Source: Spectribacter hydrogenoxidans (GTDB taxonomy: Bacteria > Pseudomonadota > Gammaproteobacteria > Nevskiales > Salinisphaeraceae). From it: a stretch of 64,000 bases of DNA. The position numbers were made by a program, and so were the translations under genes. Shown here piece by piece: positions 1 through 8,239 of the stretch. The notes below the pieces were generated by a model that was not told the DNA's origin, ran no database searches, and worked only from the letters and a program-made list of their open reading frames with translations. Location of the stretch: assembly GCF_031846275.1 (NCBI RefSeq), contig NZ_JAVRIB010000001.1, forward strand, positions 248,001 through 312,000, in the 5' to 3' direction. The number at the start of each line of letters is the position of its first letter. Within the stretch, counting starts at the first letter, position 1.

Positions 1-1
1 G

Positions 2-463
2 GTGCAGTCCAAATCCGGCCACTCCTTCATGAAGCAGCGGATGCGCGAGGAGGATGCCGCCTACGGCGGCGAGATGAGCGCCCACCACTACTTCCGCAGC
101 TTCGCCTATGCCGACAACGGGCATCTGCCCTGGCTGATGGTGGCGCAGCTGATGTCGGAAACCGGGCAATCACTGTCGTCGCTGGTCAATGAACGGGTGG
201 CGGCGTTTCCCGCCAGCGGGGAGATCAACCGCGAGATCGGCGACCCGGATGCGGCCCTGGCCGGACTGGAAGCGCATTACGCCGCGCAGGCCGAGCGGGT
301 AGAGCACGTCGACGGGCTGTCGATGGATTTCGCCGACTGGCGCTTCAACCTGCGCAAGTCCAATACCGAGCCGGTGGTGCGCCTGAATGTGGAGACCCGG
401 GCCGATGCCGGGCTGATGCGTGTGCGTACCGACGAACTGATCAGCCTGCTCGACCAATACTGA
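2..463 (+). CDS. manB: Phosphomannomutase/phosphoglucomutase, C-terminal part
   Basis: This is the last 153 residues of an alpha-D-phosphohexomutase; the gene begins before the window. The family interconverts mannose-6-P and mannose-1-P for GDP-sugar supply to polysaccharides. The segment YGGEMSAHHYF followed by PWLM is the sugar-binding region of the ManB/CpsG branch, and RKSNTEPVVRLNVE near the C-terminus is the phosphate-binding loop of domain 4. Length after the sugar loop is normal and the gene ends in an intact TGA. It faces a glutathione S-transferase gene across a hairpin. Whether it prefers mannose or glucose phosphates cannot be decided from this part alone; AlgC-like dual specificity is possible. 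Confidence 0.9.
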   Translation: MQSKSGHSFMKQRMREEDAAYGGEMSAHHYFRSFAYADNGHLPWLMVAQLMSETGQSLSSLVNERVAAFPASGEINREIGDPDAALAGLEAHYAAQAERVEHVDGLSMDFADWRFNLRKSNTEPVVRLNVETRADAGLMRVRTDELISLLDQY

Positions 464-476
464 ACGGCGCAAACGA

Positions 477-502
477 CCCCCGCGCCATTAGTCGCGCGGG
501 GG
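477..502. terminator. Hairpin between convergent genes
   Basis: CCCCCGCGC (477-485) pairs perfectly with GCGCGGGGG (494-502) around an 8-base loop. It lies 14 bases after the phosphomannomutase stop and before the end of the opposing GST gene, so it could serve both. There is no strong T-tract on either side, so it may be an inefficient or Rho-assisted terminator. Confidence 0.55.
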
Positions 503-523
503 CGTTGCGCCAAGCGGATGCGG

Positions 524-1174
524 CTAGACGCGCATGCCCAGTTCCTGCCAGTTCGGGGCAATGGTGGCCTCGGCACTGGCACGAGCGTTCATGCTGTCGA
601 ACCAGCGGCTGACGTTCTTCAGCCCCGGGTCAAGCGGCTGACCCACGCTGGCCACGAAGTCCAGATGGCAATAAAGCACGATGTCGGCCAGGGTCATCTT
701 GTTGCCGGCCACGTACTCACGGTCGGCCATCAGATCGTCCAGCCAGGCAAGCCCGGCCTGACCCTTCTTCTTCAGGCCGTCGGCGGCCTCGGGCAGGCAC
801 ATCGTACGATCCTTGAACAGGTCATAGCCCTCGGCGAAACGGAAGCCGTTGAGCAGGAACTCGGTGATGTTGAGCTCCACGCGGCGTACCCACATGCGAG
901 TGTTGACCCGCTCTTCCGGGGTGCTGCCGATCAGGGCCGGGCTGGGGTGCTTTTCCTCGAGGTACTCGCAGATGGCGACGGTTTCGCCGATCACGGTGCC
1001 GTCATCCAGTTCCAGCGCCGGGACCTGACCGGCCGGGTTCTTCTTCACGAACGCGTCGCCACGGTTCTCGCCGCCGAGCAGATCGTGATCGACCTGCGGC
1101 AACTCGATGCCCTTCTCGTGCATGAACATGCGCACCAGACGGGGATTGGGGCCTAGCGAATTGAGCAACTTCAT
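524..1174 (-). CDS. Glutathione S-transferase family protein
   Basis: A 216-residue cytosolic GST-fold protein. The N-terminal thioredoxin-like half (about 1-80) shows the SLGPNPRLVRMFMHEKG helix start, the cis-Pro segment QVPALELDDG and the glutathione-contacting GETVAICEYLE. The C-terminal all-helical half contains the conserved N-capping region ADIVLYCHLDF. The ATG is preceded by AGGAGGAG, a near-perfect ribosome binding site. A second, clearly related GST lies at 2858-3469; both carry the PNPRxVRxFMxEKG signature and probably arose by duplication. Substrate is unknown; GSTs of this kind occur beside acyl-CoA and aromatic degradation genes, which matches the next block. Confidence 0.9.
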   Translation of the reverse strand: MKLLNSLGPNPRLVRMFMHEKGIELPQVDHDLLGGENRGDAFVKKNPAGQVPALELDDGTVIGETVAICEYLEEKHPSPALIGSTPEERVNTRMWVRRVELNITEFLLNGFRFAEGYDLFKDRTMCLPEAADGLKKKGQAGLAWLDDLMADREYVAGNKMTLADIVLYCHLDFVASVGQPLDPGLKNVSRWFDSMNARASAEATIAPNWQELGMRV

Positions 1175-1317
1175 GATGTGGTCTCCTCCTGTTGACCGAC
1201 GCGCACCGCGTCGGCGTTTGAAAACTGTGTGCCCGGATCAGGCGACGGCGTAGCATCCGCCATGAAAGCAGGCGGAGCAACCGTCCGGATTGCCCGATTG
1301 CTCAAGGGAGCCTGAAC

Positions 1318-1650
1318 GTGGCCTATGACACCGGGTTGACCGAGCGCATTGCGGATTGCTTGCGTGACCATGCCTTCATCGAGTCGCGGGCGATGTTCGG
1401 CGGCCTGGCCTTCTTCATCAACGGCAACATGCTGGCTGCCGTGCTGGGCGATGAGCTGGTGGTGCGCGTCGGCCCGGCCGCCTGGGAGGGCGCACTGGCG
1501 CTGCCCCATGCCCGGAAGATGGACTTCACCGGACGTCCGATGCGGGGTTTCGTCACCGTCGACCCCGCCGGGATCGAAGACGACGCCGACCTGGCCGCCT
1601 GGCTGGATCGCGGCATCGCATTCGCAGGGAACCTGCTGCCCAAGCCATGA
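1318..1650 (+). CDS. TfoX N-terminal domain protein
   Basis: A 110-residue protein made of the TfoX/Sxy N-terminal domain only. The hallmark is RAMFGGLAFFINGNMLA at about residues 23-40, followed by the strand LVVRVGP. Full-length Sxy/TfoX regulates competence with CRP, but many bacteria carry short single-domain relatives with no proven role, and this one has no C-terminal helix-hairpin-helix half. The GTG start at 1318 is chosen because GGGAG lies 7-11 bases upstream; it stands divergent to the GST gene and convergent to the truncated porin. Confidence 0.85.
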   Translation: MAYDTGLTERIADCLRDHAFIESRAMFGGLAFFINGNMLAAVLGDELVVRVGPAAWEGALALPHARKMDFTGRPMRGFVTVDPAGIEDDADLAAWLDRGIAFAGNLLPKP

Positions 1651-1663
1651 GTCGTCACGGCAA

Positions 1664-2662
1664 TCAGAAGCGGTACCGCCAGCTCAGATCGAGCTCGTAG
1701 CCTTCCAGCGAAGCATTGATGTTCTGTTCCGGAAAACGGGCGTTGGGGCCGCCGATGTCGTTCTTGAACGAGACCAGCAGGGACAAATCCAGCGAGACCC
1801 GCTCGCTGTGTCGCCAGCTGGCGCCGGCCGCGACCTTGTGCTTGAGAATGCTCTGGGCAAGGATGTTGAAGAATAGCTCATCCTGATCAACCGGCGGATC
1901 GGGGACGTAGGCGTATCCCGCCCGCCAGGTCCAGGCGCCGGGCGGCTGGTATCGGACGCCCACTTTGTAGGCGCTGCTGTCCTCCCAGCCGAATCCGGGC
2001 CCGCCGACCGAACCCGGCAGGCCGGGATTGTCCGGTTCGTTGCCTTGCGCGGAGACACCGCTGTAGAAGATCCGCTGCACGTCGAACAACAGCGTCCACA
2101 TTGCGTCCATCTGCCAGGCGACGCCGAGGCTTGCATAGGCGGGAATGTCGAGCCGCCCGCGGTCCGGCAGTATTCCCTGGTAACCATCGAACTCGTCGAC
2201 GCGGATTTTGGTCTGGTAGACGGCACCGAATGCCAGGCCATAAGGCGCCTCGAACTGTGCGCCCAGCTTGGCCCCGTAGCCCAGTGAATAATCGTGGCCA
2301 TTGTCGGACAGACTGTCCGGCGCACGGGAGGCCGCGGCAAACGCCGCCAGTCCCTCGATCTGGATGGTTTCGATGGCAACAATCGGCGCGATGCCCAGGC
2401 GCAAACGGTCCGTGATCTGGCGCGCGTAGGTCGGGGCCAGAAAAAACTGGGCCAGGTCGATGCCGGCGCCCCCCGCGCAGTAGATGCCTTTCCCGCTGGT
2501 TTCTTCCGGGCAGGTGGGATTGTCGAAGTCGTCGTAGGTGGTATTCAGTCCGCCGTTGGCGTAAAGCACCAGTGCGAATGCCGAACGCTCGTCGATTCGC
2601 CAGTTCATCCCGCCCTGGGGGATGGTGAACACATCCAGCGGCACCTCCGGGTCGGATCTCAC
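1664..2662 (-). pseudogene. FadL/OmpP1-type outer membrane porin, 5' part missing
   Basis: The 332-residue frame is the C-terminal three quarters of an outer membrane protein transport (FadL/OmpP1) family barrel: alternating amphipathic strands, YKVGVRYQPPGAWTWRAGYAY, and a terminal aromatic (WRYRF) for BAM recognition. It lacks a signal peptide, the plug/hatch domain and the first strands, roughly 90-110 residues. In-frame TGA lies 24 bases upstream of the only plausible (GTG) start, and the next gene's end leaves under 200 bases, too little room for the missing part. I found no recognisable N-terminus in other frames. Without a signal peptide the product could not reach the outer membrane, so the gene is probably dead. 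A sequencing deletion is the alternative. Confidence 0.65.
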
Positions 2663-2857
2663 GCCAATTGAACACGACGCGTGTCATGGTCCGGTCCCCC
2701 GCTCGCGGTGATTGGTATTGTTGCCGACCGGAATCGTCGGTCAGCGTGCTACGCGGGTCAGCGGCAGCACCTCTCCCCAAACCACGCTACCGGAGCAAGC
2801 ACGCTGGCGACCCACCCGAATGCGCAGCTCTCGCCCGGCCGCGCGGCATCGACACGC

Positions 2858-3469
2858 TCAGGCCCCGGCACTGGGGCGCGCCGACACCACCTGATGCCAG
2901 CGCTGCAGGTTCGGCCGCTGATCATCCACCGGCACCTTCACCACACTGGCGAAATCCACGCTGCAAAGGGCGGTGATATCCGCCACCGAGAAGCTGTCGC
3001 CGGCCATGAACTCGGTTTCCGCCAGCCGCCGGTCGAGCAGATCGAACCCCTGGGCCAGACGCTCCAGGCTGATCTCACCGAATTCCTTGGATGTCTTTTC
3101 GCGGTCGGCAAAGATGCCCGACAGGTTGCGGAAGCTCATCGCCACCTGCAGCAGCACGTTGAATTCCACCCCGCGGTTCCACATCTCGATCCGGCCCTGG
3201 CTGACCGGATCGCTGCCGAACAGTGACGGTTCCGGCTTTATGCCCTCCAGATACCGGCAGATGGCGACCGATTCGCCGATGCAAGTGCCGTCGTCCAGCT
3301 CCAGGGTCGGCACCACCCCGAGGGGATTCTTGGCCCGGTAGGCATCCGAGAGATTCTCGCCGGCGCGGATGTCCACTTCCACGAACTCGACGTCCTGGAT
3401 GCCCTTTTCGGCCATGAAGATGCGCACGCGGCGCGGGTTGGGGGACTGGGCGAATTGATGCAGACGCAT
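2858..3469 (-). CDS. Glutathione S-transferase family protein
   Basis: A 203-residue GST with the same architecture as the one at 524-1174: SPNPRRVRIFMAEKG at the first helix, VVPTLELDDG with the cis-Pro, GESVAICRYLEG for the glutathione gamma-glutamyl contact, then a helical C-terminal domain ending FASVVKVPVDDQRPNLQRW. AAGGAG precedes the ATG. It is the last intact gene of a leftward series starting at the acyl-CoA dehydrogenase, 40 bases after the SDR gene, and is probably co-transcribed with it. The substrate is not predictable; it may handle electrophilic intermediates such as enals. Confidence 0.9.
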   Translation of the reverse strand: MRLHQFAQSPNPRRVRIFMAEKGIQDVEFVEVDIRAGENLSDAYRAKNPLGVVPTLELDDGTCIGESVAICRYLEGIKPEPSLFGSDPVSQGRIEMWNRGVEFNVLLQVAMSFRNLSGIFADREKTSKEFGEISLERLAQGFDLLDRRLAETEFMAGDSFSVADITALCSVDFASVVKVPVDDQRPNLQRWHQVVSARPSAGA

Positions 3470-3508
3470 GCGAGATAACTCCTTGGGATGAACCAGAGGG
3501 GGCGACAG

Positions 3509-4273
3509 TCAGGCGATGGAGCCGCCGTCCACCACGTAGACGGAGCCGCTGACATAGCTGGCCGCCGGGCTGGCCAGGAACAGAATGGCGGGCGCGATTT
3601 CCGCCGGCTCGGCCACCCGCCCGAGCGGAATGGTGGGCAGGAACTGGTTGAGCACCTGCTCGTTGTGGACCAGCGCCGAGGCGAACTTGGTATCGGTCAC
3701 GCCCGGCGCCACGGCGTTGACGCGGATGCCGAACTGGCCGCATTCCTTGGCGAAAGCCTTGGTCATGTTGATCACCGCCGCCTTGGTCACCGAGTAGATG
3801 CCCATCATCTGCCCGGGGGTCAGGCCCGCGATGGAGGCGTTGTTGACGATGGCCCCGCCGCCTTGTTTCTTCATGATCCGCCCGGCCAGCTGGCAGGCAT
3901 AGAAGTAGCCGCGCACGTTGACGTCCAGCGTCTTGCCGACCGCGCCCAGGTCGGTATCCAGGATGTGGCCGAAGCTGGGATTGGTGGCGGCATTGTTGAC
4001 CATGATGTCCAGCCGATCGAAGCGGCTCTCGATGTCGGCGAAGAAGGCGTCCATGGCCGCCGGGTCGCCGATGTGACAGGGCATGGCGGTGGCCTGGCCG
4101 CCGGTATCACGGATGGCCTGGGCCACCGCTTCGCAGCCTTCCGCCTTGCGCGCGGACACCACCACATGGGCGCCGTGGCGGGCGAACAGGTGGGCGGCGG
4201 CCTCGCCGATCCCGCGCGAGGCGCCGGTAATGACGGCGGTCTTGCCGGTGAGATCGAAAGTACTATCGGTCAT
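3509..4273 (-). CDS. SDR family NAD(P)-dependent oxidoreductase
   Basis: Classical short-chain dehydrogenase of 254 residues: TGASRGIG nucleotide-binding motif near residue 15, NNAATNP, catalytic YSVTK with the upstream Ser of NNASIAG, and the IRVNAVAPG strand. The start at 4273 is preferred over 4315 because GGAG lies 7 bases before it and the protein then begins just before the first strand. Such enzymes oxidise alcohols or reduce ketones on acyl chains. It lies in the same leftward run as the kinase and acyl-CoA dehydrogenase genes but separated from them by a 15-bp inverted repeat. By position it corresponds to the ketone reductase of levulinate-type clusters (inference). Confidence 0.9.
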   Translation of the reverse strand: MTDSTFDLTGKTAVITGASRGIGEAAAHLFARHGAHVVVSARKAEGCEAVAQAIRDTGGQATAMPCHIGDPAAMDAFFADIESRFDRLDIMVNNAATNPSFGHILDTDLGAVGKTLDVNVRGYFYACQLAGRIMKKQGGGAIVNNASIAGLTPGQMMGIYSVTKAAVINMTKAFAKECGQFGIRVNAVAPGVTDTKFASALVHNEQVLNQFLPTIPLGRVAEPAEIAPAILFLASPAASYVSGSVYVVDGGSIA

Positions 4274-4302
4274 TGCAAACTCCATGCGTTTGATCGTTAA
4301 AC

Positions 4303-4360
4303 GCGAAGGGCGCAAAGGAATCCCTTACCCACGCCCCTTTGCGTTCTTTGCGCCCTTCGC
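4303..4360. repeat. Intergenic inverted repeat (copy 1)
   Basis: GCGAAGGGCGCAAAG (4303-4317) and its exact reverse complement (4346-4360) flank a 28-base loop between two co-directional genes. The words GCGCAAAG/CTTTGCG recur in a related structure at 13362-13436. Intergenic palindromes of this kind are dispersed repeats in several GC-rich proteobacteria. Here it could also act as a transcription attenuator or mRNA stabiliser between the kinase and SDR genes. Confidence 0.8.
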
Positions 4361-4397
4361 GGTTCATGATTCGTGGCTTGTCTCGCCTAGACGCCGC

Positions 4398-5465
4398 TCA
4401 AAGCCGCGACTGGTCGATCACCCGCTGACAGACATCACCCAGCACCGGCACGAATATCCGGAATGCCTTGAAGCGCTCGTCCTGGGTCTTGCCTTCCTTG
4501 TAGCGCTTGTAGATCTGCTGGACGATGGCGATCAGCCGGAACACGCCGAACACGTAGTAGAAGTCCCAGTTGTCGACGTCGAGGCCGGTGCGTTCCCGGT
4601 AGCGGGCCAGCATCTGGTCGCGGGTGAGCATGCCGGGCAGATTGGTCGGGCCCATGCGCACCCCCTGGAGGGTCTCCGGATCGTCCGCCTGCACCCAGTA
4701 GGACATCGAACAGGCGAAATCCATCACCGGATCACCGAGGGTGGCCATCTCCCAGTCCAGCACGCCGATGATGCGCGTGGGGTCGTCCGGATCCAGCACC
4801 ACGTTATCCAGCTTGTAATCGTTGTGGATGATTGCCGCCCGACCGGGATCACGCGGCATCTTGTCCTCCAGCCAGGCCATGATCGGCTCGCAGTCCGGCA
4901 CGTCGTCGGTGCGGGCGTTGCGAAAACGCTTGTTCCAGCCGCGAATCTGGCGCTCGACATAGCCGGCGGGCTTGCCGAAATCGGCCATGCCAGCGGCCTC
5001 GACATCAATGGTGTGCAGTTCCGCCTGGACATCCAGCAGCGATTCACACAGCCGCGCGGCCTGGTCGGCCGACAGGCTCATGCCCTCCGGCAGATCACGG
5101 CGGACGATGATGCCGGTGAGACGTTCCATCACGTAGAACTCGGCGCCGATCACGCTCTCGTCGGTGCAGTGGACCACCGGCCGCGGGGCGTACTCGAACA
5201 CCCCCTGAAGCCGCGAGAGCACCTCGAATTCCCGGCCCATGTCGTGGGCCGAGGCGACATTGCTGCCGAACGGCGGGCGCCGCAGCACATACTCGCGGCC
5301 ATTGGCCTGCAGCGAGTAGGTCAGGTTGGACGCGCCGCCGGGAAACTGGCGGATGGCCAGATCCCCCGCCAGTTCCGGCGCGGCGTCACGGAAATAGGCC
5401 GCGAGCGCGGCGGTATCCAGGTCCTCGCCCTCGCGAATGTCGGTGGCGTGATCGATGTCGGTCAT
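4398..5465 (-). CDS. APH-family phosphotransferase (ACAD10/LvaA-like kinase)
   Basis: A 355-residue aminoglycoside-phosphotransferase-fold protein. It has LRRPPFGSNVASAHDMGREF in the N-lobe, the ATP-lobe hinge FYVMERL, the catalytic loop IIHNDYKLDNV (His-Asn-Asp-x5-Asn) and the metal-binding GVLDWEMATLGDP. This subfamily is found fused to or beside acyl-CoA dehydrogenases (mammalian ACAD10/11; Pseudomonas LvaA), where it phosphorylates the hydroxyl of 4-hydroxyacyl-CoA. The start codon overlaps the stop of the TetR gene (ATGA), so translation is probably coupled; the acyl-CoA dehydrogenase gene is next upstream. True aminoglycoside resistance is unlikely with this motif set and context. Confidence 0.88.
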   Translation of the reverse strand: MTDIDHATDIREGEDLDTAALAAYFRDAAPELAGDLAIRQFPGGASNLTYSLQANGREYVLRRPPFGSNVASAHDMGREFEVLSRLQGVFEYAPRPVVHCTDESVIGAEFYVMERLTGIIVRRDLPEGMSLSADQAARLCESLLDVQAELHTIDVEAAGMADFGKPAGYVERQIRGWNKRFRNARTDDVPDCEPIMAWLEDKMPRDPGRAAIIHNDYKLDNVVLDPDDPTRIIGVLDWEMATLGDPVMDFACSMSYWVQADDPETLQGVRMGPTNLPGMLTRDQMLARYRERTGLDVDNWDFYYVFGVFRLIAIVQQIYKRYKEGKTQDERFKAFRIFVPVLGDVCQRVIDQSRL

Positions 5466-6199
5466 ACGGTGATTTCCTCCATGGGCGTGGGCGCCAGATA
5501 GCGCGTCGCCAGTTCCTGCACGGCACGAGCATAGCCCGCGGCGGTCTGGCCGCGGCGGCCGTGCTTGCCGTGCTTGAGATACCAGTCCTGCAGCACCGCC
5601 TTGAGCATGGCGGCGGCGGCCAGCGCGTCGGTGTCGCGGAAACTGCCGTCGGCCTGACCTTCCCGGATGATGGCGGCGAAGATTTCCTCGGTGGCCTCCT
5701 CCATCGCCACCGCCTGGCGGCGCTCGGCCTGCCCCAGATGGCGGGCTTCCATGTAGAGGAACACGAACCACGGCCGCAGGATCTCGCTGAGCAGCACGTG
5801 GGCCCGGATAGCCTCGTCCAGCCGGGCACGGGCGGTAACATGCTGATCCACCTGCCGGCGCAGCACCTGCTCGATCTGCCGCTGCCCCTGGCGCTGGATC
5901 ACCGCCACCAGTTCGTCCTTGCTCTGGAAGTAGGCGTAGAGCCCGCCCAGTGACAGCCCGGTGCGCCGCGCCAGGTCCCGCAGGCTCATAGCCGCGAACC
6001 CCTTGCGATTGGCGATGGCCAGGGTGGCATCGACAATTCTGGCCAGATTGGCCACGGCGATGGTTTCGTTCTGCACCGACACGCTGTCGCCGTGTTCGGC
6101 GTAGATCGCCCGGCACAGCTCGGTCATGGACACCCCGGCATCACGCCGGAACACCCGCAGTTCATCCGCCGCCCGGCGGTTGGCCACGGCCGGCACCAC
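5462..6199 (-). CDS. TetR/AcrR family transcriptional regulator
   Basis: A 245-residue regulator. The DNA-binding domain lies at about 50-105 (IVDATLAIANRKG, then AMSLRDLARRTGLSLGGLYAYFQSKDEL), preceded by an unusually long N-terminal segment of about 50 residues that itself looks like a second HTH-like stretch (RDAGVSMTELCRAIYAEHG). The C-terminal ligand domain is typical. The gene begins 6 bases after the acyl-CoA dehydrogenase stop with a GTG, and overlaps the kinase by 4 bases, so it sits inside the operon it presumably controls. The effector is likely an acyl-CoA, by analogy with other TetR regulators in such clusters; this is inference. Confidence 0.88.
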   Translation of the reverse strand: MVPAVANRRAADELRVFRRDAGVSMTELCRAIYAEHGDSVSVQNETIAVANLARIVDATLAIANRKGFAAMSLRDLARRTGLSLGGLYAYFQSKDELVAVIQRQGQRQIEQVLRRQVDQHVTARARLDEAIRAHVLLSEILRPWFVFLYMEARHLGQAERRQAVAMEEATEEIFAAIIREGQADGSFRDTDALAAAAMLKAVLQDWYLKHGKHGRRGQTAAGYARAVQELATRYLAPTPMEEITV

Positions 6200-6205
6200 G
6201 CGCTA

Positions 6206-7405
6206 TCAGCCCGAGGCCATCGCCCGGCCCAGCTCGTGGCGGGCCACGGTGCGCTTGTGCACCTCGTCCGGGCCGTCATAGATACGGGCGGCCCGTTCCT
6301 CGCGGTAGTACCAGGCCAGCACCGTGTCGTCGGTCATGCCCAGCGCCCCGTGCGCCTGCAGCGCCCGGTCGACCACCCGCTGCAGCACCCCGGCCACGAA
6401 GTACTTGATCATGCCGATCTCGTTGCGGGCGGCCTTGAAGCCGTAGGTGTCGCCGGTCCAGGCGGCCTTGAGCACCATCGACCGGGCCGCTTCGATCTCG
6501 GCGGCATTCTCGGCAATCCAGAACTGCACCGCCTGCTGATCGGCCAGCATCTGGCCGTCGGCCACCTCGCGTTCCAGCGCCCGGCGGCACAGCAGCTTCT
6601 GCGCCCGCTTGCAGATGCCCAGCCAGCGCATGCAGTGGTGGATGCGCCCCGGCCCCAGCCGCTTCTGCGCCAGCAGAAAGCCCTGGCCTTCCGGCCCGAG
6701 CATATTGGCCGCCGGCACCCGGACATCGTGATACTTCAGCTCCGCATGGCTGAACCAGCCGCTGCCCGGGTGGCCCATCACCGGGGCGTTGCGCACGAAC
6801 TCCACCCCGTCCTGATCCGAGGGCACGATGATCATCGAGGCCCGAAGATGTTTCTCGGCCTCGGGATTGGTCACCGCCATCACCACCGTAAACGCGGAGC
6901 CGTCATAGGACGACGTGAACCACTTGTGGCCGTTGATCACGTACTCGTCGCCGTCGCGCACGGCGGTGGCCTTGAGCAGAGTGGGGTTGGAGCCGGCCGT
7001 GTTCTTGTCGGTCATGGAAAAGCAGGAGCGGATGTCCCCGGCGGCCAGCGGCTTGAGGAAGCGCTCCTTCTGATCGTCGGTACCGAATTCCAGCAGCAGC
7101 TCCATGTTGCCGGCATCGGGCGCCTGCGCCCCGAACGAGAAATGCCCGAACGGCGTCTGGCCCATCACCTCGGACAACAGAGCGAGATCCATCAGTGACA
7201 GACCCATGCCACCGACCTCGGTCGGCAGGTTGGGGGCCCACATGCCCATCTGCTTGACCTCGGCGCGCAGCTCATTCAGCTGCGGCTCGATCTCGGGCCA
7301 GTCACGGCCCATGACCTCGGGTTCCAACGGGATCAGGCGCTCATCGACGAAGGCCTGGGCCTTGTCGAGCATCTCGCGGGTGCTATCGGAAACGGAAAAA
7401 TCCAT
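6206..7405 (-). CDS. Acyl-CoA dehydrogenase family protein
   Basis: A 399-residue flavoprotein of the acyl-CoA dehydrogenase fold: N-terminal helical domain, beta domain with FSMTDKNTAGSNPT in place of the usual TEPxxGSD flavin/substrate loop and NGHKWFTSSYD, then the C-terminal helical domain with QAHGALGMTDDTVLAWYYREERAARIYDG. A catalytic carboxylate is not obvious at the standard position, which fits the ACAD11/LvaC branch. GGAGG stands 6 bases before the ATG. Downstream genes are TetR and an APH kinase; together they suggest dehydration or dephosphorylation of a phosphorylated hydroxyacyl-CoA rather than ordinary beta-oxidation (inference). Confidence 0.9.
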   Translation of the reverse strand: MDFSVSDSTREMLDKAQAFVDERLIPLEPEVMGRDWPEIEPQLNELRAEVKQMGMWAPNLPTEVGGMGLSLMDLALLSEVMGQTPFGHFSFGAQAPDAGNMELLLEFGTDDQKERFLKPLAAGDIRSCFSMTDKNTAGSNPTLLKATAVRDGDEYVINGHKWFTSSYDGSAFTVVMAVTNPEAEKHLRASMIIVPSDQDGVEFVRNAPVMGHPGSGWFSHAELKYHDVRVPAANMLGPEGQGFLLAQKRLGPGRIHHCMRWLGICKRAQKLLCRRALEREVADGQMLADQQAVQFWIAENAAEIEAARSMVLKAAWTGDTYGFKAARNEIGMIKYFVAGVLQRVVDRALQAHGALGMTDDTVLAWYYREERAARIYDGPDEVHKRTVARHELGRAMASG

Positions 7406-7419
7406 GGCGTCCTCCTGCG

Positions 7420-8127
7420 CTATCGCAGCGTGATCACGTCCGGATCGTTTTCCAGACGCAGATGAGTGGTGTTGTTGAAGCCCATCAGCCGCCAGCCGGA
7501 CCGGGTGGATCGCAGCTCGGTGACCGAGGCATTGAATACGACCCAGTTGAGTTCGACGGTCTGGGCCGGGGACAGCCCCAGGCAACTGGCCACCGCCACC
7601 GAGACCGGTCCGCCCGAGGTGAAGGCAACCAGCCGCGCGTGGCGGTCGTGATCGCGGTGCAGGCGGTCGAGGCCGTCCTCGACCCGGGCACGGAAGTGGC
7701 TCCAGCTCTCGAACGGCCGGGAGTCGTGCGGGGTGTCGGCCAGCCACTTGGCGGTCACGCCCTCGAAGGCCCGCTGGAACAACCGCTGGTCGGTGAAAAG
7801 CTCCCGCTGGCGCTGGCCCAGTTCCGGCTGTTCTCCCAGCACCATGGGCAGATAGGCACGGAAAATGCCGTCGGCATCGTACTCATTGAAGGCCGATTCC
7901 CGCTCTACTGTCGGCGCGCCGCCCGCCGTAGTGGCCTCGGCGGCCAGCCGGCCGGTGTCCTGCTGGCGCTGCAGATCGCCCGCCAGCCACACGTCGAACT
8001 CGGCGCCAACGCGGGCCAGATGCGCGCCGGTCAGACGCGCCTGGCGCTGCCCGAGCGGCGAGAGCTCGTCGTAGTTGGCCTGCCCGAAGGAGGCCTGCCC
8101 GTGGCGGATGAGCGTGAGAGTGGTCAT
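7420..8127 (-). CDS. Histidine phosphatase family protein
   Basis: A 235-residue phosphoglycerate-mutase-like phosphatase. LIRHGQASFG at residues 5-14 carries the phospho-accepting His; DLQRQQDTG and a later FTSGGPVS (in place of the usual HG) complete the family outline. The second catalytic His of the canonical motif appears replaced by Ser/Thr in FTSGG, so activity may be altered. The ATG at 8127 is chosen because the domain begins directly after it. It is the first gene of the leftward block, 14 bases before the acyl-CoA dehydrogenase, and divergent from an SDR gene. In the kinase-containing cluster it could remove phosphate from a pathway intermediate (inference). Confidence 0.85.
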   Translation of the reverse strand: MTTLTLIRHGQASFGQANYDELSPLGQRQARLTGAHLARVGAEFDVWLAGDLQRQQDTGRLAAEATTAGGAPTVERESAFNEYDADGIFRAYLPMVLGEQPELGQRQRELFTDQRLFQRAFEGVTAKWLADTPHDSRPFESWSHFRARVEDGLDRLHRDHDRHARLVAFTSGGPVSVAVASCLGLSPAQTVELNWVVFNASVTELRSTRSGWRLMGFNNTTHLRLENDPDVITLR

Positions 8128-8169
8128 GAGCGGACGGTAATCGGTGTCGCCCGGCCCGTCAATATCGGA

Positions 8170-8179
8170 CGAACGTTCG
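8170..8179. promoter_or_regulatory. Palindrome CGAACGTTCG, candidate TetR operator
   Basis: A perfect 10-bp palindrome, with ATC/GAT three bases further out on each side, lies in the 112-bp space between the divergent histidine phosphatase and SDR genes. That is where a TetR protein controlling both directions would bind. The TetR gene at 5462-6199 is the obvious candidate; no direct evidence. Confidence 0.35.
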
Positions 8180-8239
8180 ATAGATGAATGACGCCGTGAT
8201 AATCTCGCGAAATAGCATCCCGGAACGCATGGCGTCAGC

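Noticed and set aside
4303..4360. CRISPR-like or insertion sequence end
   Set aside because: Only one inverted pair with no spacers and no transposase; better explained as a dispersed palindrome.
4398..5465. Aminoglycoside resistance gene
   Set aside because: The fold is APH-like but the sequence type and the acyl-CoA dehydrogenase neighbour point to a metabolic kinase.
4083..5501. A 472-codon plus-strand frame opposite the SDR and APH kinase genes
   Set aside because: Antisense to clear homologues; composition typical of shadow frames and no ribosome binding site or family similarity.
6092..7198. A 368-codon plus-strand frame opposite TetR and acyl-CoA dehydrogenase
   Set aside because: Same reason: His-rich mirror translation without a recognisable fold.
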